DNA of 64,000 nt from Ochotona curzoniae (lineage: Eukaryota > Chordata > Mammalia > Lagomorpha > Ochotonidae), in the NCBI RefSeq assembly GCF_017591425.1, contig NW_024466218.1, forward strand, positions 16,382,001 to 16,446,000, given 5' to 3'. Below, in pieces: positions 10,026 to 21,759 of the stretch (the first letter of the stretch is position 1; the number at the start of each line of letters is the position of its first letter). The position numbers and the translations under genes are program-made. The notes beneath the pieces are model-generated. The model worked only from the letters and a program-made list of their open reading frames with translations, was not told the DNA's origin and ran no database searches.

Positions 10026-11863
10026 AAATTAATATTTCTGGACCTAAGGCACGTTTAAGAATTGGTAACTTTTTTTGGTTCTTCCATCATCAGAATTAAT
10101 CTCACATTCTCACGTTTCACCTTTTTTCTGCATGCCTGTAATCTCCTCTTGAAGTTAATTCTTTTTGTGTTTGATTAGAGCTGAGAGTTTGGAATAATAT
10201 CTTACTCTTCCAGATTTCCTTGGCATGTGGGCCATGCCTTTCCACGCAATGAATTGTTTTGTTTTGTATGTGTGCTATTCAGAGGGCCTTTCCTTGAGAT
10301 CCCCATTTGATCATTGATAGATACTTTTTTTTTCTGTGTGTAATTGAAATACGTTTTTTGACTCTCACACAGCTGATTAATTATATAGTTGCAAAAATAA
10401 ATGCTTTTTTTTTCAAAATTTAATTTCTTATATCCCCAAACTGTCCTATTTCTTAGAGTATTTTTACAAATTCTGAAATCAGTTACAAAAAGAAACATAT
10501 TGCAAGCCCAGAGTCTATTCAGAAACATTGAATTCCTGTAAAACAGCCCTTTTCTTCCTTTTATTCTTGTGCTGGAAATTTCCAGGTTGAGCCACAGTCA
10601 TACCCTTGCATCTTTCCTTCCCAGAATGAGTTCCTGTGGTTTGTGTTGGAAGGTGAGGAGCCATTAGCTTTCTGATTACTCAGAGAATCCGTTGGGTGAG
10701 GCCTGCTGGTTCGTCCCTGGCTAATGAAGCCATAATGCAACAATGGGGATTTTGGTTTGTCAGTGGTGCCTCCCCAGGCATCAGCCCTGGATGCTATTTC
10801 CCTTCCCCATTCTCTCAGGGGGTGATTTGTCTAACTCTCCAGTGTCTGTGTTCAGCCTTAAAGACACTAGATGAGGGCAGAGCTCAGAGTTCAGTGTACT
10901 GATGGATAATTTCTTGCTGTGGGGCATTACATTAATCTGAATAATTAAAATGTGTGAAATACCATCTCCCTCACAAATTGGATTCCCATTTCTTTTATCA
11001 TTACTGTAAGTGGAGAGCAGGGATAATGTTTCTCCTTTTAAAATTTTTCTCCTATGTAGCATATTAAAAATCAGACTCAATGTCTCCTCCATCTTTGGGG
11101 CCACTGTATGCTTTCTCATGTCCATCCTTGCACCCATAACCTCTTCGTCTCATTTTCTCTTACCTGCAGGCACGGTGCCCACGTAGAATTAAGTGCATAT
11201 GTTGCTGTGTGCACACATACATGAGTAGCATACACGTGTACATCTGCCTAATTCTGAGTGCGTGTGTTGAAAGACACAAAGGAATTTTATTTCTCTCTTT
11301 CTTATCCAAGAACAAAGAGTTGTTTCCAGTTTATGGACCATTTTTCAGAAATATGTGAAGTGATTGTATTTCAGTTAATGATTTTTCCCTACCAGTTCTC
11401 TGGAGAAACTCAAAGGAATGTGCATTTTAATTACTTGTTTTTCTCTCTTGAAGGTACGCTATTTTTAAGGCCATCAGTTTAAAGTAGGAGTATCTCTTTA
11501 AAGTACTGGGATAAAATGGGAAGTAATTGCTTGATATAATTTTTTTTAAATCTCTTAGATCCTGACCTCTTTTATAAAGTTAGGCTTGTGTAACAAATGA
11601 TTATATGACTAAGTAAAATCAAAGAACTTAGCAATGTAGAAGAGTAAAATGCTTTTGCAGGGTACTGAGCATGATGAAAGTAAAGAAGAAACTCATTTGT
11701 TATGAAATGGACAGAAAGATACTATGGACCAGGAATGAAACCAACAAAGTGACCAAAGCAAAGAAAATAGCAGTAGACACAGCTGATCATCAGGCCAGAG
11801 AATTTGAAGTGTTTGTGGCTTTATTCTCGCATGCCCCATCAGTAGGGCAAGTTTTGTTCTTTC
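10026..11863. other. Unassigned AT-rich sequence
   Basis: No exon, SINE or LINE is recognisable. It has scattered T tracts (about 10326, 10406) and short open frames of 118 codons or fewer (10781-11137, minus) without any recognisable domain. Positions 11848-11863 form the left target duplication of the next SINE. Confidence 0.4.
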
Positions 11864-12201
11864 TTTCTTTTTGTTTTAAGATTTATTTATTTTTATTACA
11901 AAGTCAGATATACAGAGAGGAGGAGAGACAGAGAGAAAGATCTTCTGTCCGATGATTCACTCCCCAAGTGACTGCAACAGCCGGTGTTGCACCGATCTGA
12001 AGCCAGGAACCAGGAACCTCTTCCAGGTCTCCTACATGGGTGCAGGGTCCCAAAGCTTTGGGCCATCCTCATCTGCCTTCCCAGGCCACAAGCAGGGAGC
12101 TGGATGGGAAGCAGGGCCGCCAGGATTAGAACCAGCGCCCATATGGGACCCCAGTGCGTTCAAGGTGAGGACTTCAGCCACTAGGGCACGCCACTGGGCC
12201 C
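11864..12201 (-). mobile_element. C-type SINE, antisense, full length with TSD
   Basis: A well-preserved antisense copy: 'aagatttatttatttttatt', 'cagatatacagagaggagg', 'gattcactccccaagtgac', 'ccaggccacaagcaggga', a B-box complement 'ggattagaacc', 'gcccatatgggacccc' and 'gccactgggcccc'. It is flanked by 'caagttttgttctttc' (11848-11863) and 'caagttttgctctttc' (12202-12217), one mismatch in 16. Two overlapping open frames inside are not genes. Confidence 0.93.
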
Positions 12202-12217
12202 CAAGTTTTGCTCTTTC

Positions 12218-13041
12218 AGGTTGCTTGAGACTTTGAAGGTCTTTGCATTTATTACATTTTTATATACTAATTTTCTTTTTAATTTTCTTTTTTAACTACT
12301 TTCACTTCTTCTAACACAGAAGAAAGGAACAAGTTTAGTGATATATTTTCCTGTAAATTACAAATCTCCTGCCACACACTGCATACATTCTATTAGCATT
12401 CTTGTTAGTCCTAAAAACCCACAGACATTTGTTCTTAGCTTTTGACATAAGTATAAAAGGGAAAGAAAGATCTCTTCTGACAAGAGCAAAGTGTGAAAAA
12501 TGATCAAATTTCAGAAGAAAGAATTCATGACAATCAATTTCTGTTTCAAAACCACTAGGGAAAGTTTCAGTGCCTATTCCAGTGTCTTATAGTCAAGTTC
12601 AAGTTGACTTGACTCTAAAAACAGTAACATTAATATTTTTAAAATGGATTTATTTTTTTGTTTTTGTTTTTTTAGTGTTGAGGAAAGGATTCCTGTGGTC
12701 ACGACAAATCTGCTTGGATCTTGTAAATGATTTTGGCCATGGTTTTGTCAGAGTCCCTTACATTCTGAAAGAAATTAGAGCATTCCAGGAGAGATAAAAC
12801 CCCAAATAAATCATTTCTCACAAAGAAGCACAATCCCCCCTCACCTTCTCTTGAGACATTTATTCGTAATTTGAGCCTTTTACAACTGCTTTTCTGGATA
12901 ACACACCTGTTCTGAATCCATGTATACCAAATCCCTCTCCCACGTATGGGCAAGAGGAGTTCATCTACCAAATGGCATTTGATTTTCACAAAATGATATC
13001 TGAGGTTTTCCAGGGAAAATAAACTTGAACAAAAAGTTCTT
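12218..13041. other. Unassigned AT-rich sequence
   Basis: No repeat or exon recognised. A minus-strand open frame of 118 codons (12699-13055) runs through ordinary AT-rich sequence and has no features I can support. Confidence 0.4.
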
Positions 13042-13340
13042 CCTGAGGCCAGCATGGTAACATAGCATACTTATCCTTTGCCTAAGAACTGGAACCCCAT
13101 AATGCCGCAGGTTGGAGTCCCAGTCCTGAGTACTCCACTTCCAGTTGAGCTCCCCCCTGATTATGATCTGGGAAAGCAATGGAGGGCGATTCAAGTCATT
13201 GGGCCCCTGCCCTCATGTGGGAGACTTGGAGGAAGCTCCTATCCCCTGGCTCTTGGCTTTAATTGGCAATGTGGGAAGTGAACCGACGGATGGAAGGTCT
13301 TCTCTCTGTCCCTCTCTGTAATAAAATAAAAGGTTATTTC
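13042..13340 (+). mobile_element. C-type SINE
   Basis: Head 'gaggccagcatggtaacat', 'ggttggagtcccagtcctg', 'gggaaagcaatggagggc', 'ccctgccctcatgtgggaga', 'ggaggaagctcctatccc', 'cttctctctgtccctctctg' and an 'ataaaataaaagg' tail. It lies directly against the T-rich end of composite repeat B. Confidence 0.8.
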
Positions 13341-13359
13341 CATCCCTCTTTTTCTTTCT

Positions 13360-15800
13360 CTTTACAATTTTTTTTAAATTTTTGATAATGTTTACATAGT
13401 TGGTCAGGTGAGATCATTGTTTCTAAATCGTCCCCCTCTTTCTCCAGTATTTAGGGGAAGGGGGAAAATTAGAGGAGAAGGCACACCCAGAATCCCTGCT
13501 ACCCTGGTGCACAGGGGTGAGGAATGGCCCCCTGATGTCATCCCAGATCTCAGAGTTCACAATATCGGGCCTGCTCCGAGGGTTCTGCTTGAGTGCTTTC
13601 GATGGTTCTGAAATGCTGTTGATCTCACTGATCCAAGGTGAGGAAATCCTTTCAAGGTCCATCTGCTGACACAGTCACCCCAGAACTCCATTCGCCCAGA
13701 TATTTGCTGTCAATGCTTGGCTGGGGCAGTTGCGCAATTTGTTCTGTTCTCCATCCTCTGGTATGGTACAAGATGTTCTTTGGAGGCCCTAATGGACTGC
13801 CATATCCTCCATGTGCATCTGGGCATGTTGTCTATTGCTCCATCTTAGCCACTGAGGAGGTCCAGTTGTGACACATGCATTCTGTAGTCAGACCACAGGG
13901 ACTATGATTCTCCCCACGGTTGCAGTTCTGAGTCCAGCAGTTCAATTGGAGGATCCCCAAAGAAACCTTACCCAAGGTCATCTCAGACCTGATTCTTCTG
14001 TGTGATTGCCAGTATGGGATCCAGCTCAGTCTGTCACCCATGTCAGCTTACACACACTGGTAGCTGGGTCAATTGTTTCTTCAACCCCATCTCTTCCGTA
14101 AATAAAGGGATGCTGTGGCCTAACCCAACCTTGCCCACCACACATTCAGCCCTCATGTTCACCAGTGGGACTTGTAGCCTCGTTGCAATGACTCCCAATA
14201 ACCCCCAAAGAGCCTGGTCCCAACCCTCATTCCTTATACTTATATGCAGCAGAATGGCACAGTCTGTCCCATATCCCATTCCTTCAGCTTTCTTACACAT
14301 CAGTAGGCATTGAAACTTAGCCCAACCCAATTGACCCTAAAATCTAGCCAACACTCATGCTGGCATGTGCCCCCAGCCCTGATTCTCATGTTTACCAGTT
14401 GCAGCCCATCAGCGAGGTGCCCACAGTTTCCCTAACAGGCCCATTCACAGCCCTGGATCTTGCACTCTTCAGGTGTTTCTGCAGTCTTGCCTGACAGGAC
14501 TGTGCCCCCATCCCCCATCCCAGCATTTGCCAACTGATTCTGTGGCAAAGCCCAACCATCCTACCAGCCTGTACCTACTCTAGCCTGTGCCTGTCCCAGT
14601 GGACATAGTTGGTTAGCCCAACCGGACTCTCCCACTAACACACCTCATACGCAGTCCAACAGGTTTTTTAGCCCTACCGGATACGACCTGGCCCCAGTTC
14701 CAGTACTCATGCTCACCAGTGGGAACAGCGGCCCAGCTAAGGAGACCCTCTGTAGTTCCCCTACCAGGCTTGCACTGCACCCTCTCAAACCCTACCACCA
14801 CACTGTCTCAAGTACACTGGTGGATGCTGTGGCCCAGTCTGGCATGGCCCACCTCACCTTGTGCATTTGTCAGAGGGTGCTGAAGACAGGCTTGACCTGG
14901 CTCAGCCTACCTCAGTTCTAACTCATGCTGATGGGTCCAATGCCCAACCCAGCCCAACCAGCCTCCAGTACCAGTCCTATTCTAAACTGGCTGGTGTTGC
15001 AGCCTGACTTAACCTGTCCTGCATCCCATGTTGGTTCCCAGATCTGCCAGTCAGTGTTATGCACTGGCCTAGCTTGACCTGTTCCCAGTCTTGACCCACA
15101 GGTATGCTGATGGATACTGTAACCTGGCTTGGTCTGGGCTGCTCCCACCTTGATTCTTGTGTTCACCTGCAGGGACTGCATCCTGACAAAGGAGTTTCCC
15201 AGGCTCTTCTATCAGGCCTCCTCCCAGTAGCAGATCTCACACACACTATTGCGTCCTTGGCTAGGGATTACCTAGTGTACCTCCTGTCCTGGCAGGATTA
15301 CAGGCCTTGCCCAACAGGTCCACATCCATTATAATTCTTACTATTGGGTGCTTTACACCTGTCACACTTGGTCTAAACCCAGACACAGCTCTTGCAAAGT
15401 TCAGTGGTTGGCAAGACCTAACCCAGTCCATCCTACATTCTGATTCACAAGCACCAGCAAGTGCTGGAATCTAGCCCAGTCTGCAGTTTCCCATATCCAG
15501 TCCACGCAGATGCTGAGGGATGCCGCAGTCATATCCAGCCTAGAACATCACCCCCATTTTGAATCACACTTACCAGTGGGAGCCACAACTCAGCCAGGGC
15601 ATCCCCTTAGCTCCCCAATCAGGCTTGTTTCCAGCCACAGATCTTGCATGTGTCAGTGGTTGTGGCTGTTGTGACCCAGTTTGGCATAGCCCATCCCCCA
15701 TCTTAGCCTTTCTTACTTGTGGGACACTTCCAGAGTTGACCCTGGTCTCTGTAGTAGCCATCTTTCATTCTTCCAGGTTAAAGGCACATTAGCTTTGCAG
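13360..15800 (-). repeat. Composite repeat B: unique domain plus VNTR array
   Basis: Same architecture and orientation as repeat A. On the minus strand the element ends '...caactatgtaaacattatc' followed by an A-rich run (complement of 13362-13385). The unique domain occupies about 13385-14090. It holds the same ordered motifs as 843-1350, with small indels: 'gaggaatggccccctgatg', 'gagtgctttcgatggttctg', 'aggaaatcctttcaaggtcc' and 'cttggctggggcagttgcgc'. From about 14110 to 15790 the 55-60 bp C-rich monomers follow, with long monomers near 14412, 14738, 15190 and 15592. Open frames of 103 codons or fewer inside are by-products. The domain has no recognised coding homology. Confidence 0.7.
14110..15790. 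repeat. Degenerate 55-60 bp tandem array of repeat B
   Basis: Monomers centre on 'gcccagtctggcatggccc', 'cctcacc', 'tgctcaccagtgggaac' and 'ggatgctgtggccca'. They are as diverged from one another as those of the array in repeat A. The plus strand is C-rich. Confidence 0.75.
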
Positions 15801-16379
15801 GAGCCATTTGCAACTGTCTTACAAATTCATTGAGATATGGCATATAATTATAATAAAAGAGAATTTTGAATGTGTGTAGAGGACACAAATACTGACTCAG
15901 TTGCATGGTTTTTTCTTTAAGAATCAGGAAGGGTATTTTTTTCCACTAGCAGTTACTGTACCCAGAACAAAAGAGCTCAAAAGCTGTTAAAAAGGATTAT
16001 GGCTTTTGTGTCTGAAAGGTATTAATTGCTAATTGGATTAGCTGTCCTTATCAGTTTGAGACTGAGAAATACCCTTGTAAAGACACAGGCTTCTGTAATG
16101 AAATGCCACGTTAATACCTATTGGTGGTTGTTCGGAATAACGACAGTAGTCACATTTCTCAAACTGAATGTAAGAAATTAAGCTGAAAAATGTTAATTTT
16201 GGTTTTCACATGGACCTACAAAAGTGTGTGAGATGAATTTATATCAGCAATGCTTACTCTAATGTTCATGGTAAAGGAAATTATGAAAGTGGAACTCTTT
16301 GGAAAAAATTCAGGCATATGGTAGTTTTACAGGAGATCTTGGGAGTAACTGTCATGCCAACTTTCATTTTGAATATGCC
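15801..16379. other. Unassigned AT-rich sequence
   Basis: No gene or named repeat seen. It lies between repeat B and a MaLR-like LTR. Confidence 0.4.
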
Positions 16380-16880
16380 TCCTTGTGGGAGATCTGTTGA
16401 AGCCGTTGATCTTAAGTGCCTATATGGCCTTCATTTATACAGGCTTCCATCTTTCTTCCATATTAATTCTGGACTTAGTACTATGACTGGCTTGGCCAAT
16501 GAAATGGAAACAGATGTAACACATAGAGATTTGAAAAAATACTTTTTTATTGAACTTGTCCTTTTGCTATTCTTGTAAGCCTAAATCCAAGAGAATGAGC
16601 CCAGGTTAATATAAGGAAAAATGAGCATCACAGGGTGTGGCACATGATGCCTGCCAACAACCACGTATTCTTAAGCTGACTCAGCATCTGACAAGAGATT
16701 CATGAGTGATATCTGAATAAGTTTGGTCAACCCAATTCTAGGTCACCAATATGGTCCAGCTAAATCATGACTGCACTGTCAACCTGCAAGGATGTGAACA
16801 AATAATTCATTGCTCCAAGCCACTAAATTTTGGGTTCATTTAAAGTACCAAAAGCTTTCTGTTATGTGAACATTTTTAAA
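16380..16880 (+). mobile_element. MaLR-type ancient LTR
   Basis: Ordered matches to the mammalian MaLR LTR pattern: 'cttggccaatgaaatggaaa', 'agatgtaacacatagaga', 'cttgtccttttgctattctt', 'gaatgagcccaggttaat', 'gagattcatgagtgat' and 'tccaagccactaaattttgg' near the end. It is strongly diverged, and both the bounds and the subfamily are uncertain. Confidence 0.5.
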
Positions 16881-17849
16881 AATGCTTCTAAAATAGTCAA
16901 TTTTGTTACTTGTAGGTGCCATTATAACCTAGAGTGTAACAGAAGAAATGTAAATATACATCCTATCCCTTCACCTTGCACATGAAGGAAATGTGTTCCA
17001 GAAATGAGAACTGATTTGTGTAGAGTGCCATGCTGTAGTGATGGCCTAGAACTAAGGCCTGGGTATCCTGGATGCTTTTCAGTGCTGTGGTTTACCATTA
17101 GATCATTGTTCTACTTCCTTTGAAGATTCCCAATATTCATATAGAAAATTGCTCTTGATTATATCTTCATAACATTCATCTGTGCCCTCTTCCCCTTGGG
17201 GAACTTTGATCATGTGATGATTTTTTGAGTTCTTTGTGTATCCTAATCCTAAACTTAGTGGATGTCTGATGTGGAACTCATCAGCCAAAAATAGCTCTTT
17301 GCTCTTTTATTCACTGAGAAAACATTTGTGTGCACACTGAACACAGTGGGGAATGAAGCAAAGCTCGGTAGTTCTTTTGTTTCAGAAAAAGGGAATAGTG
17401 ACTTAATAAAGCATTTAATTGCACCTGTGGCAAGTGCTGTGAAGGAAAAGCACAGGAATGAGCTTTTCTTAACTCACATATTCATTTATTCAACAAAATT
17501 AAGGCAGTGGCAGGAAAAAAAAACCTTCTGAGCTCACTTTACCATCTATCCCTCTTAAGAAAAAAAAAAATAATAATCCCATGGTCTTTCTCTTTCTGAG
17601 GGTGACACAAAGGCATAACATGTTTCAATGTTACCATAACATTAACTTGATGGTTGTCGGCAAAAACTGTCAAGTAAGTTTCTTGAACTGTTTACGGGAA
17701 GTCATTCTCGGCGGTTTCCCAGATACTTCAGTCTACGTACAGTTGTTCTAGGGACTTAATTTTCAATACTCATTTAATAACACTAACTAAAAGAAAACAA
17801 ATATTTTTAGTAGCCAGAACTAGAATTTCTTTTAAGAAAAAACTACTCT
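16881..17849. other. Unassigned sequence
   Basis: No repeat family recognised. A minus-strand open frame (17103-17288, 61 codons) has a less repetitive composition than most but no domain, splice context or homology I can name. Confidence 0.35.
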
Positions 17850-18062
17850 TGGAGCAGGTGGTTTGGGGCAGCAGCTTAGCTTTGGGACTCCATCCTACAT
17901 CAGAGTGCCTTGTTTGTGTCCTGACTGCTCTATGCTTCCCAGTCAGCTGAGATCCACATGCTCAGTTCCAGCGTGTGTAATCCATGGGCTCCCTGCGTCA
18001 GCTCCCTGCATCAGCTCCATGCGATCTCTGAAAATTCAGGTTCCTGAGTCTCACTCCCAAAA
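17850..18062 (+). mobile_element. C-type SINE fragment
   Basis: 'ggtttggggcagcagctta', 'tcctacatcagagtgcctt', 'tgtgtcctgactgctctatg' and 'cttcccagtcagct' match the first half of the SINE. A 14-bp unit around 'cagctccctgc' is repeated locally at about 17989-18020. Confidence 0.5.
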
Positions 18063-18189
18063 ATGATATTTGGGTTTCATAAGAGTGCATTGTGGGGAAG
18101 TGTGGAAAAATTGCATTATTTATGAGAAAGCTGGTAGTTTAAGGCTTGAACGACTGATTTAGGAAGTGAATTTTTCAACAACTGTCCTA

Positions 18190-18455
18190 TTTTTTTTTAT
18201 TTTTATTTTTATGTGAAATGCTGACAGACTCCAAATGCCCATAACAGCCACAAATGAGCCAGGCTGAAGCTAGGAAACTAAAACCTCAGTATAAGTTTCT
18301 CCTATGGGTGTCAGGGAGCCAGCAACTGGCACCATTGTAATACCACCCAGAGTGTATGTCAGCAGGAAGTCGGAATAAGAAGCAGAGGCAGAACTCCAAC
18401 CCCGGCACTCTGAGAGGAATATAGGTGTCTCCACAAATAGGTTATGTCAAATGCT
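18190..18455 (-). mobile_element. C-type SINE, older copy, antisense
   Basis: 'acagccacaaatgagcc', 'ctgaagctaggaa', 'tctcctatgggtgtcaggga', 'aagcagaggcagaactccaa' and 'ccggcactctgagagg' follow the antisense older C-type SINE. It is diverged. Confidence 0.5.
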
Positions 18456-19559
18456 TACCCAAGAAAATGGTCTTGAACCACAAAAAGAAATCAAATAATT
18501 AACAGAATCCAACTCAGCCAATTAAAAAATATATATGAAAAGACCATGATAGTGCTGCTCCTTATTTGGAAAGGAGGCATATGGGGGACAGACTAATCAG
18601 AAGGAGAAAGACATAGCCAGCACTATAGCTACAACTTGTGTTATTCTCCCCAAGTGAAGGCATGAATCTGTTTATAGGAAAGCGGACAGGGCATTTAAGG
18701 ATGGTATTATTCATTCATTTATTTATTTATTTAGTGCAAGTCAAGCATGATTAGGGTGCCATCCAGGGAGTTATCATCTCATCCCAGGATCTCCTATTCC
18801 CATTTATTCCCCATTTCTTTTATAGCAGTCATTACTTTTTAGAATAGAGAGAGCAAGCTTGGAAGGATGCTCCTAAAAGCAGAAGCCAGCTGGAGAATCT
18901 GAACCTTTGCATGTTTACATGTTATCATTATTATTTGTGTTTCTAAGTTTTCTCATATCAAGAATTCGTGAGGCTTGGAAGGCAACTAGTTCCGGTAGCT
19001 GTTTGCCATTAGCCATTTTTGGTTTCTGCAGTGCCAGCCTAGGCCTCCAGGAGATAATGTTCAGTGCTACTTTTTACACAGATGATCTCTTTTGGATAAT
19101 CACTGCAGCGCTAAGAGGTAACATGTTTGCTGCCCTGAAGATAAATGTGTGGTTGTTTCTAACCTGCATCCTAGTGAGGACCAGAATCAGCTAGTCCTCC
19201 AGTCTGATCATTCCTTTGCCTTGATGCTGAACCAGCAATCTGCAAGAGACAGACCAGCTCCTTTCATGAAGGAGTTTTGTTGAGTCCTGATGTCTCAGCT
19301 TCCTTCTTTCCAATTCACTGATGCTGAAAGAGTGTAGCACAAGGAACAAAAAAGATGAGGGGCTCTTGCATGCAGGCAAATAGCACAGTGAAGGGATTGT
19401 TCATATTCCTAAAAACACTTCAGCAAACAGCACAGCAAGAAGCACCTGAAACTTAAAATGAACATCTTAAAAAAAATTACTTCTTTCTTGGAAGTAAGTA
19501 TCAATGTTATACATTTGTCAATCTGCACAATTTGTAAAATGAAAGGGATCGATGATGGT
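18456..19559. other. Unassigned sequence
   Basis: An (attt)n run lies at about 18711-18734. The 95-codon open frame at 18907-19194 (+) has hydrophobic stretches but no recognisable family. I do not call it a gene. Confidence 0.35.
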
Positions 19560-19650
19560 GATTAGATTAGTTCTATCTCATTTTTAGGCAGTGAATTCCA
19601 AAGAATCAAATTACTTTCCCAGACTCAAGCAGTTTGTAGTAAGGAGGAAT
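19560..19650 (+). mobile_element. Possible MIR fragment
   Basis: 'ctcatttttaggcagtgaat', 'tcaaattactttcccagac' and 'caagcagtttgtagtaagga' resemble the core of MIR ('aagtaacttgcccaaggtca'). Short and weak. Confidence 0.35.
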
Positions 19651-20599
19651 GAAAAATTTTAAAAGCAGCTCAGATTTTTTTCCTCCATTATCAGTCAGAT
19701 CGTAATAAGCCAGCCATATGCTAAGAATTAAAACAATAGGAACAAAGAACTCGAGGCTCTGTAAATATTTTCTTGAAGTAAATATACTCAAATTTATGGC
19801 AACTCCATAAAGAAGATACTCAAAGGAATTGCCTAGATAATTCCAGATATATAATAAGAGCTTCATTTTTCTTTATTTTAAGATTCCAGTTTAATAGATT
19901 GTTTCTAATGTGTTTTGTTTGAGCTTTGTCTGCTCTCAATTTAAAGATCTGTTCTGTTTTCTTAGCCATTGCCTTAAGAGTAGGTAATCTCTTTTCCCAC
20001 CATGGCGACTGTTTTCAAATGGTTCTGTTTGCACCATGCGTGCTATGAACTGCTGCTGTTACCATCCTCTAAAACATTGCTTGGTATTCTCACAGCCTTT
20101 CTCACAACTGCTGGTAATTTTATTTTAACAAAAGAATACTATAAACCATATGCCATTCACAAATTCATTCTAAGAACTAGTAGAGGATTGTGCCTTATTT
20201 CTGCTCCCTTTCATTTCCAACTAAGTCTGTTGGTGTTTTGTATATTCTATACTCTACACAAAAAGAACCAGGCATGATCCTTGAATACATCAAGTGCTAC
20301 TTCTTTTGTCTTGAAGACTCTTTTTTTCTTGAAATGTAAAAATCATTTCCATTGTTGAAGGTCCAAGCCATTTTTTTATTACTATGAACCCCTTCTCCTT
20401 GTATAATTTGCTCTACACGAGCTTATAGTTTATATTTCCCATTTTTCTAGAGTAATCACTGTCCTGAAATGCAGTTGGTATAGTTCATATTTGTAAAATA
20501 TAATTGCTTTCTTGAAAAAACTCAGATTCTACAAATATGATAAGAAATACATACGCTGATACACTGATGTGAAAGAATATTTGTACTTATAGGTCCTCA
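19651..20599. other. Unassigned AT-rich sequence
   Basis: No supported gene. The open frame at 20002-20277 (+, 91 codons) starts at 'accATGG', a good Kozak context, but has no recognisable product or exon structure. Confidence 0.35.
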
Positions 20600-20770
20600 C
20601 GATTTTGGGGCAGGGTTTAAATCCTGACTTCAACAGTTACCAGATATATGATATGGTGAAAATTCTTTATGATCTCCTTGCTTTTGCTTTCTCATCTGAT
20701 ATATCAGGATTTTCTAAAAATTAAATGGTTTAACACATGTAATTCATTTGTAATAGGATCTGATTAAAAT
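20600..20770 (+). mobile_element. MIR element
   Basis: The MIR order is clear: 'tttaaatcctgacttcaaca', 'gttaccagatatatgata', 'tttgctttctcatctgata' and 'attaaatggtttaacacatg'. This is the ancient mammalian tRNA-derived SINE. Confidence 0.65.
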
Positions 20771-20954
20771 GAGTGTTCTAAAATATTAGCTTTTCTTATT
20801 ACAATGAGAGGTCAGGTGGAAGAACACAGACTATACATTTTATTCTAATCAGAAACTTTTTCTTGTTCTTTTAAAACATGTTATGTTGCTTTAAAAATGT
20901 TTCCATTTCTGAGCTAAAATTTGTAACTGTATATTACCCCACACTTAATGTCAA

Positions 20955-21225
20955 CTTGGTGGCTCAACCTGCTAATCCCCGACAGCAGATCTGGCATCCT
21001 GCCTGGGTACAAGTTCTAGTCTCAGTTGTTCCAAGTCTGATCCAACTCTCTGCTTATATTAGGAAAATCTCCCATGTGGGAGATTCAGAAGAGGCTCCTG
21101 ATGCCTTGCTTCATCTTGGGTTAACTCTGGCCATTGTGGCCATTTGCAGAGTGAACCAATGGTTGTGAGATTTTAGCCGTCTGCAGCTGCTTATCTCTGT
21201 AAATCTGCTCTTTTAAAATACATAT
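20955..21225 (+). mobile_element. C-type SINE, sense member of a nested pair
   Basis: 'ttggtggctcaacctgcta', 'agcagatctggcatcctgc', 'gatccaactctctgctta', 'gaagaggctcctgatgcc', 'ttgtggccatttgcagagtg' and 'tctctgtaaatctgctct'. It is followed at once by the antisense copy at 21240. Confidence 0.75.
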
Positions 21226-21239
21226 ACATACGTGTGTGT

Positions 21240-21497
21240 GTGTATTTATTTTTATTGGAAAGGCAATTTTATAGAGACAAAGATCTTCCATCCACTGGTT
21301 TACTCCCCAGGTGGCTGCAGCTGCCAGAGCTGAGCTGATCCGAAGCCTTGAGCTTCTTCACACATTGCTACATGGTCCCAAGAATTTGGACAATCTTCAA
21401 CTGCTTTCCCAGACCACAAGCAGGGAGCTGGAATGGATCTGGAGACCTGGCATTTACAAGGTGAGGATTTTGCCACTGAGCTGTTCGTCATGCCAGG
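21240..21497 (-). mobile_element. C-type SINE, antisense member of a nested pair
   Basis: 'tatttatttttattggaaag', 'ggtttactccccaggtggct', 'ccagaccacaagcaggga' and 'gccactgagctgttcg'. To its right, 21498-21552 is a sense-orientation SINE end ('aatctgcctttcaaataaaa' plus an A run). The antisense copy is therefore bracketed by plus-sense SINE material. Confidence 0.8.
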
Positions 21498-21552
21498 ATC
21501 ATCTGTCAATCTGCCTTTCAAATAAAAATAAATGCATCTTAAAAAAAAACAA
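21498..21552 (+). mobile_element. Detached C-type SINE 3' end
   Basis: The stretch 'tcaatctgcctttcaaataa' ending in an A run is the plus-sense tail of a C-type SINE with no head attached. It probably belongs to the sense copy at 20955, displaced by the antisense insertion. Confidence 0.55.
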
Positions 21553-21759
21553 TGGACTTATGATATGTTACTCTAAAAATGTCTGAAAATTTATGACAGT
21601 TCTGTCAGTCTAATTCCAGTTCCTATCATTTGTGTAGTATCTCACAGATATTACCTCCTATTTTGTCTGACCAGTTATGTATTTATTTATTTGCCTTAGA
21701 TAATTCCATTTGTAATAACATTAAAAACAATGAAAATTTAGCAGTTGATTTGATCAAGG

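Noticed and set aside
17103..17288. Minus-strand 61-codon frame with exon-like composition
   Set aside because: No splice sites in suitable positions were evident and no protein family is recognised. It is too short to support a call.
20002..20277. 91-codon frame starting in good Kozak context (accATGG)
   Set aside because: A Kozak match alone is weak. There is no homology, upstream promoter or downstream polyadenylation context.
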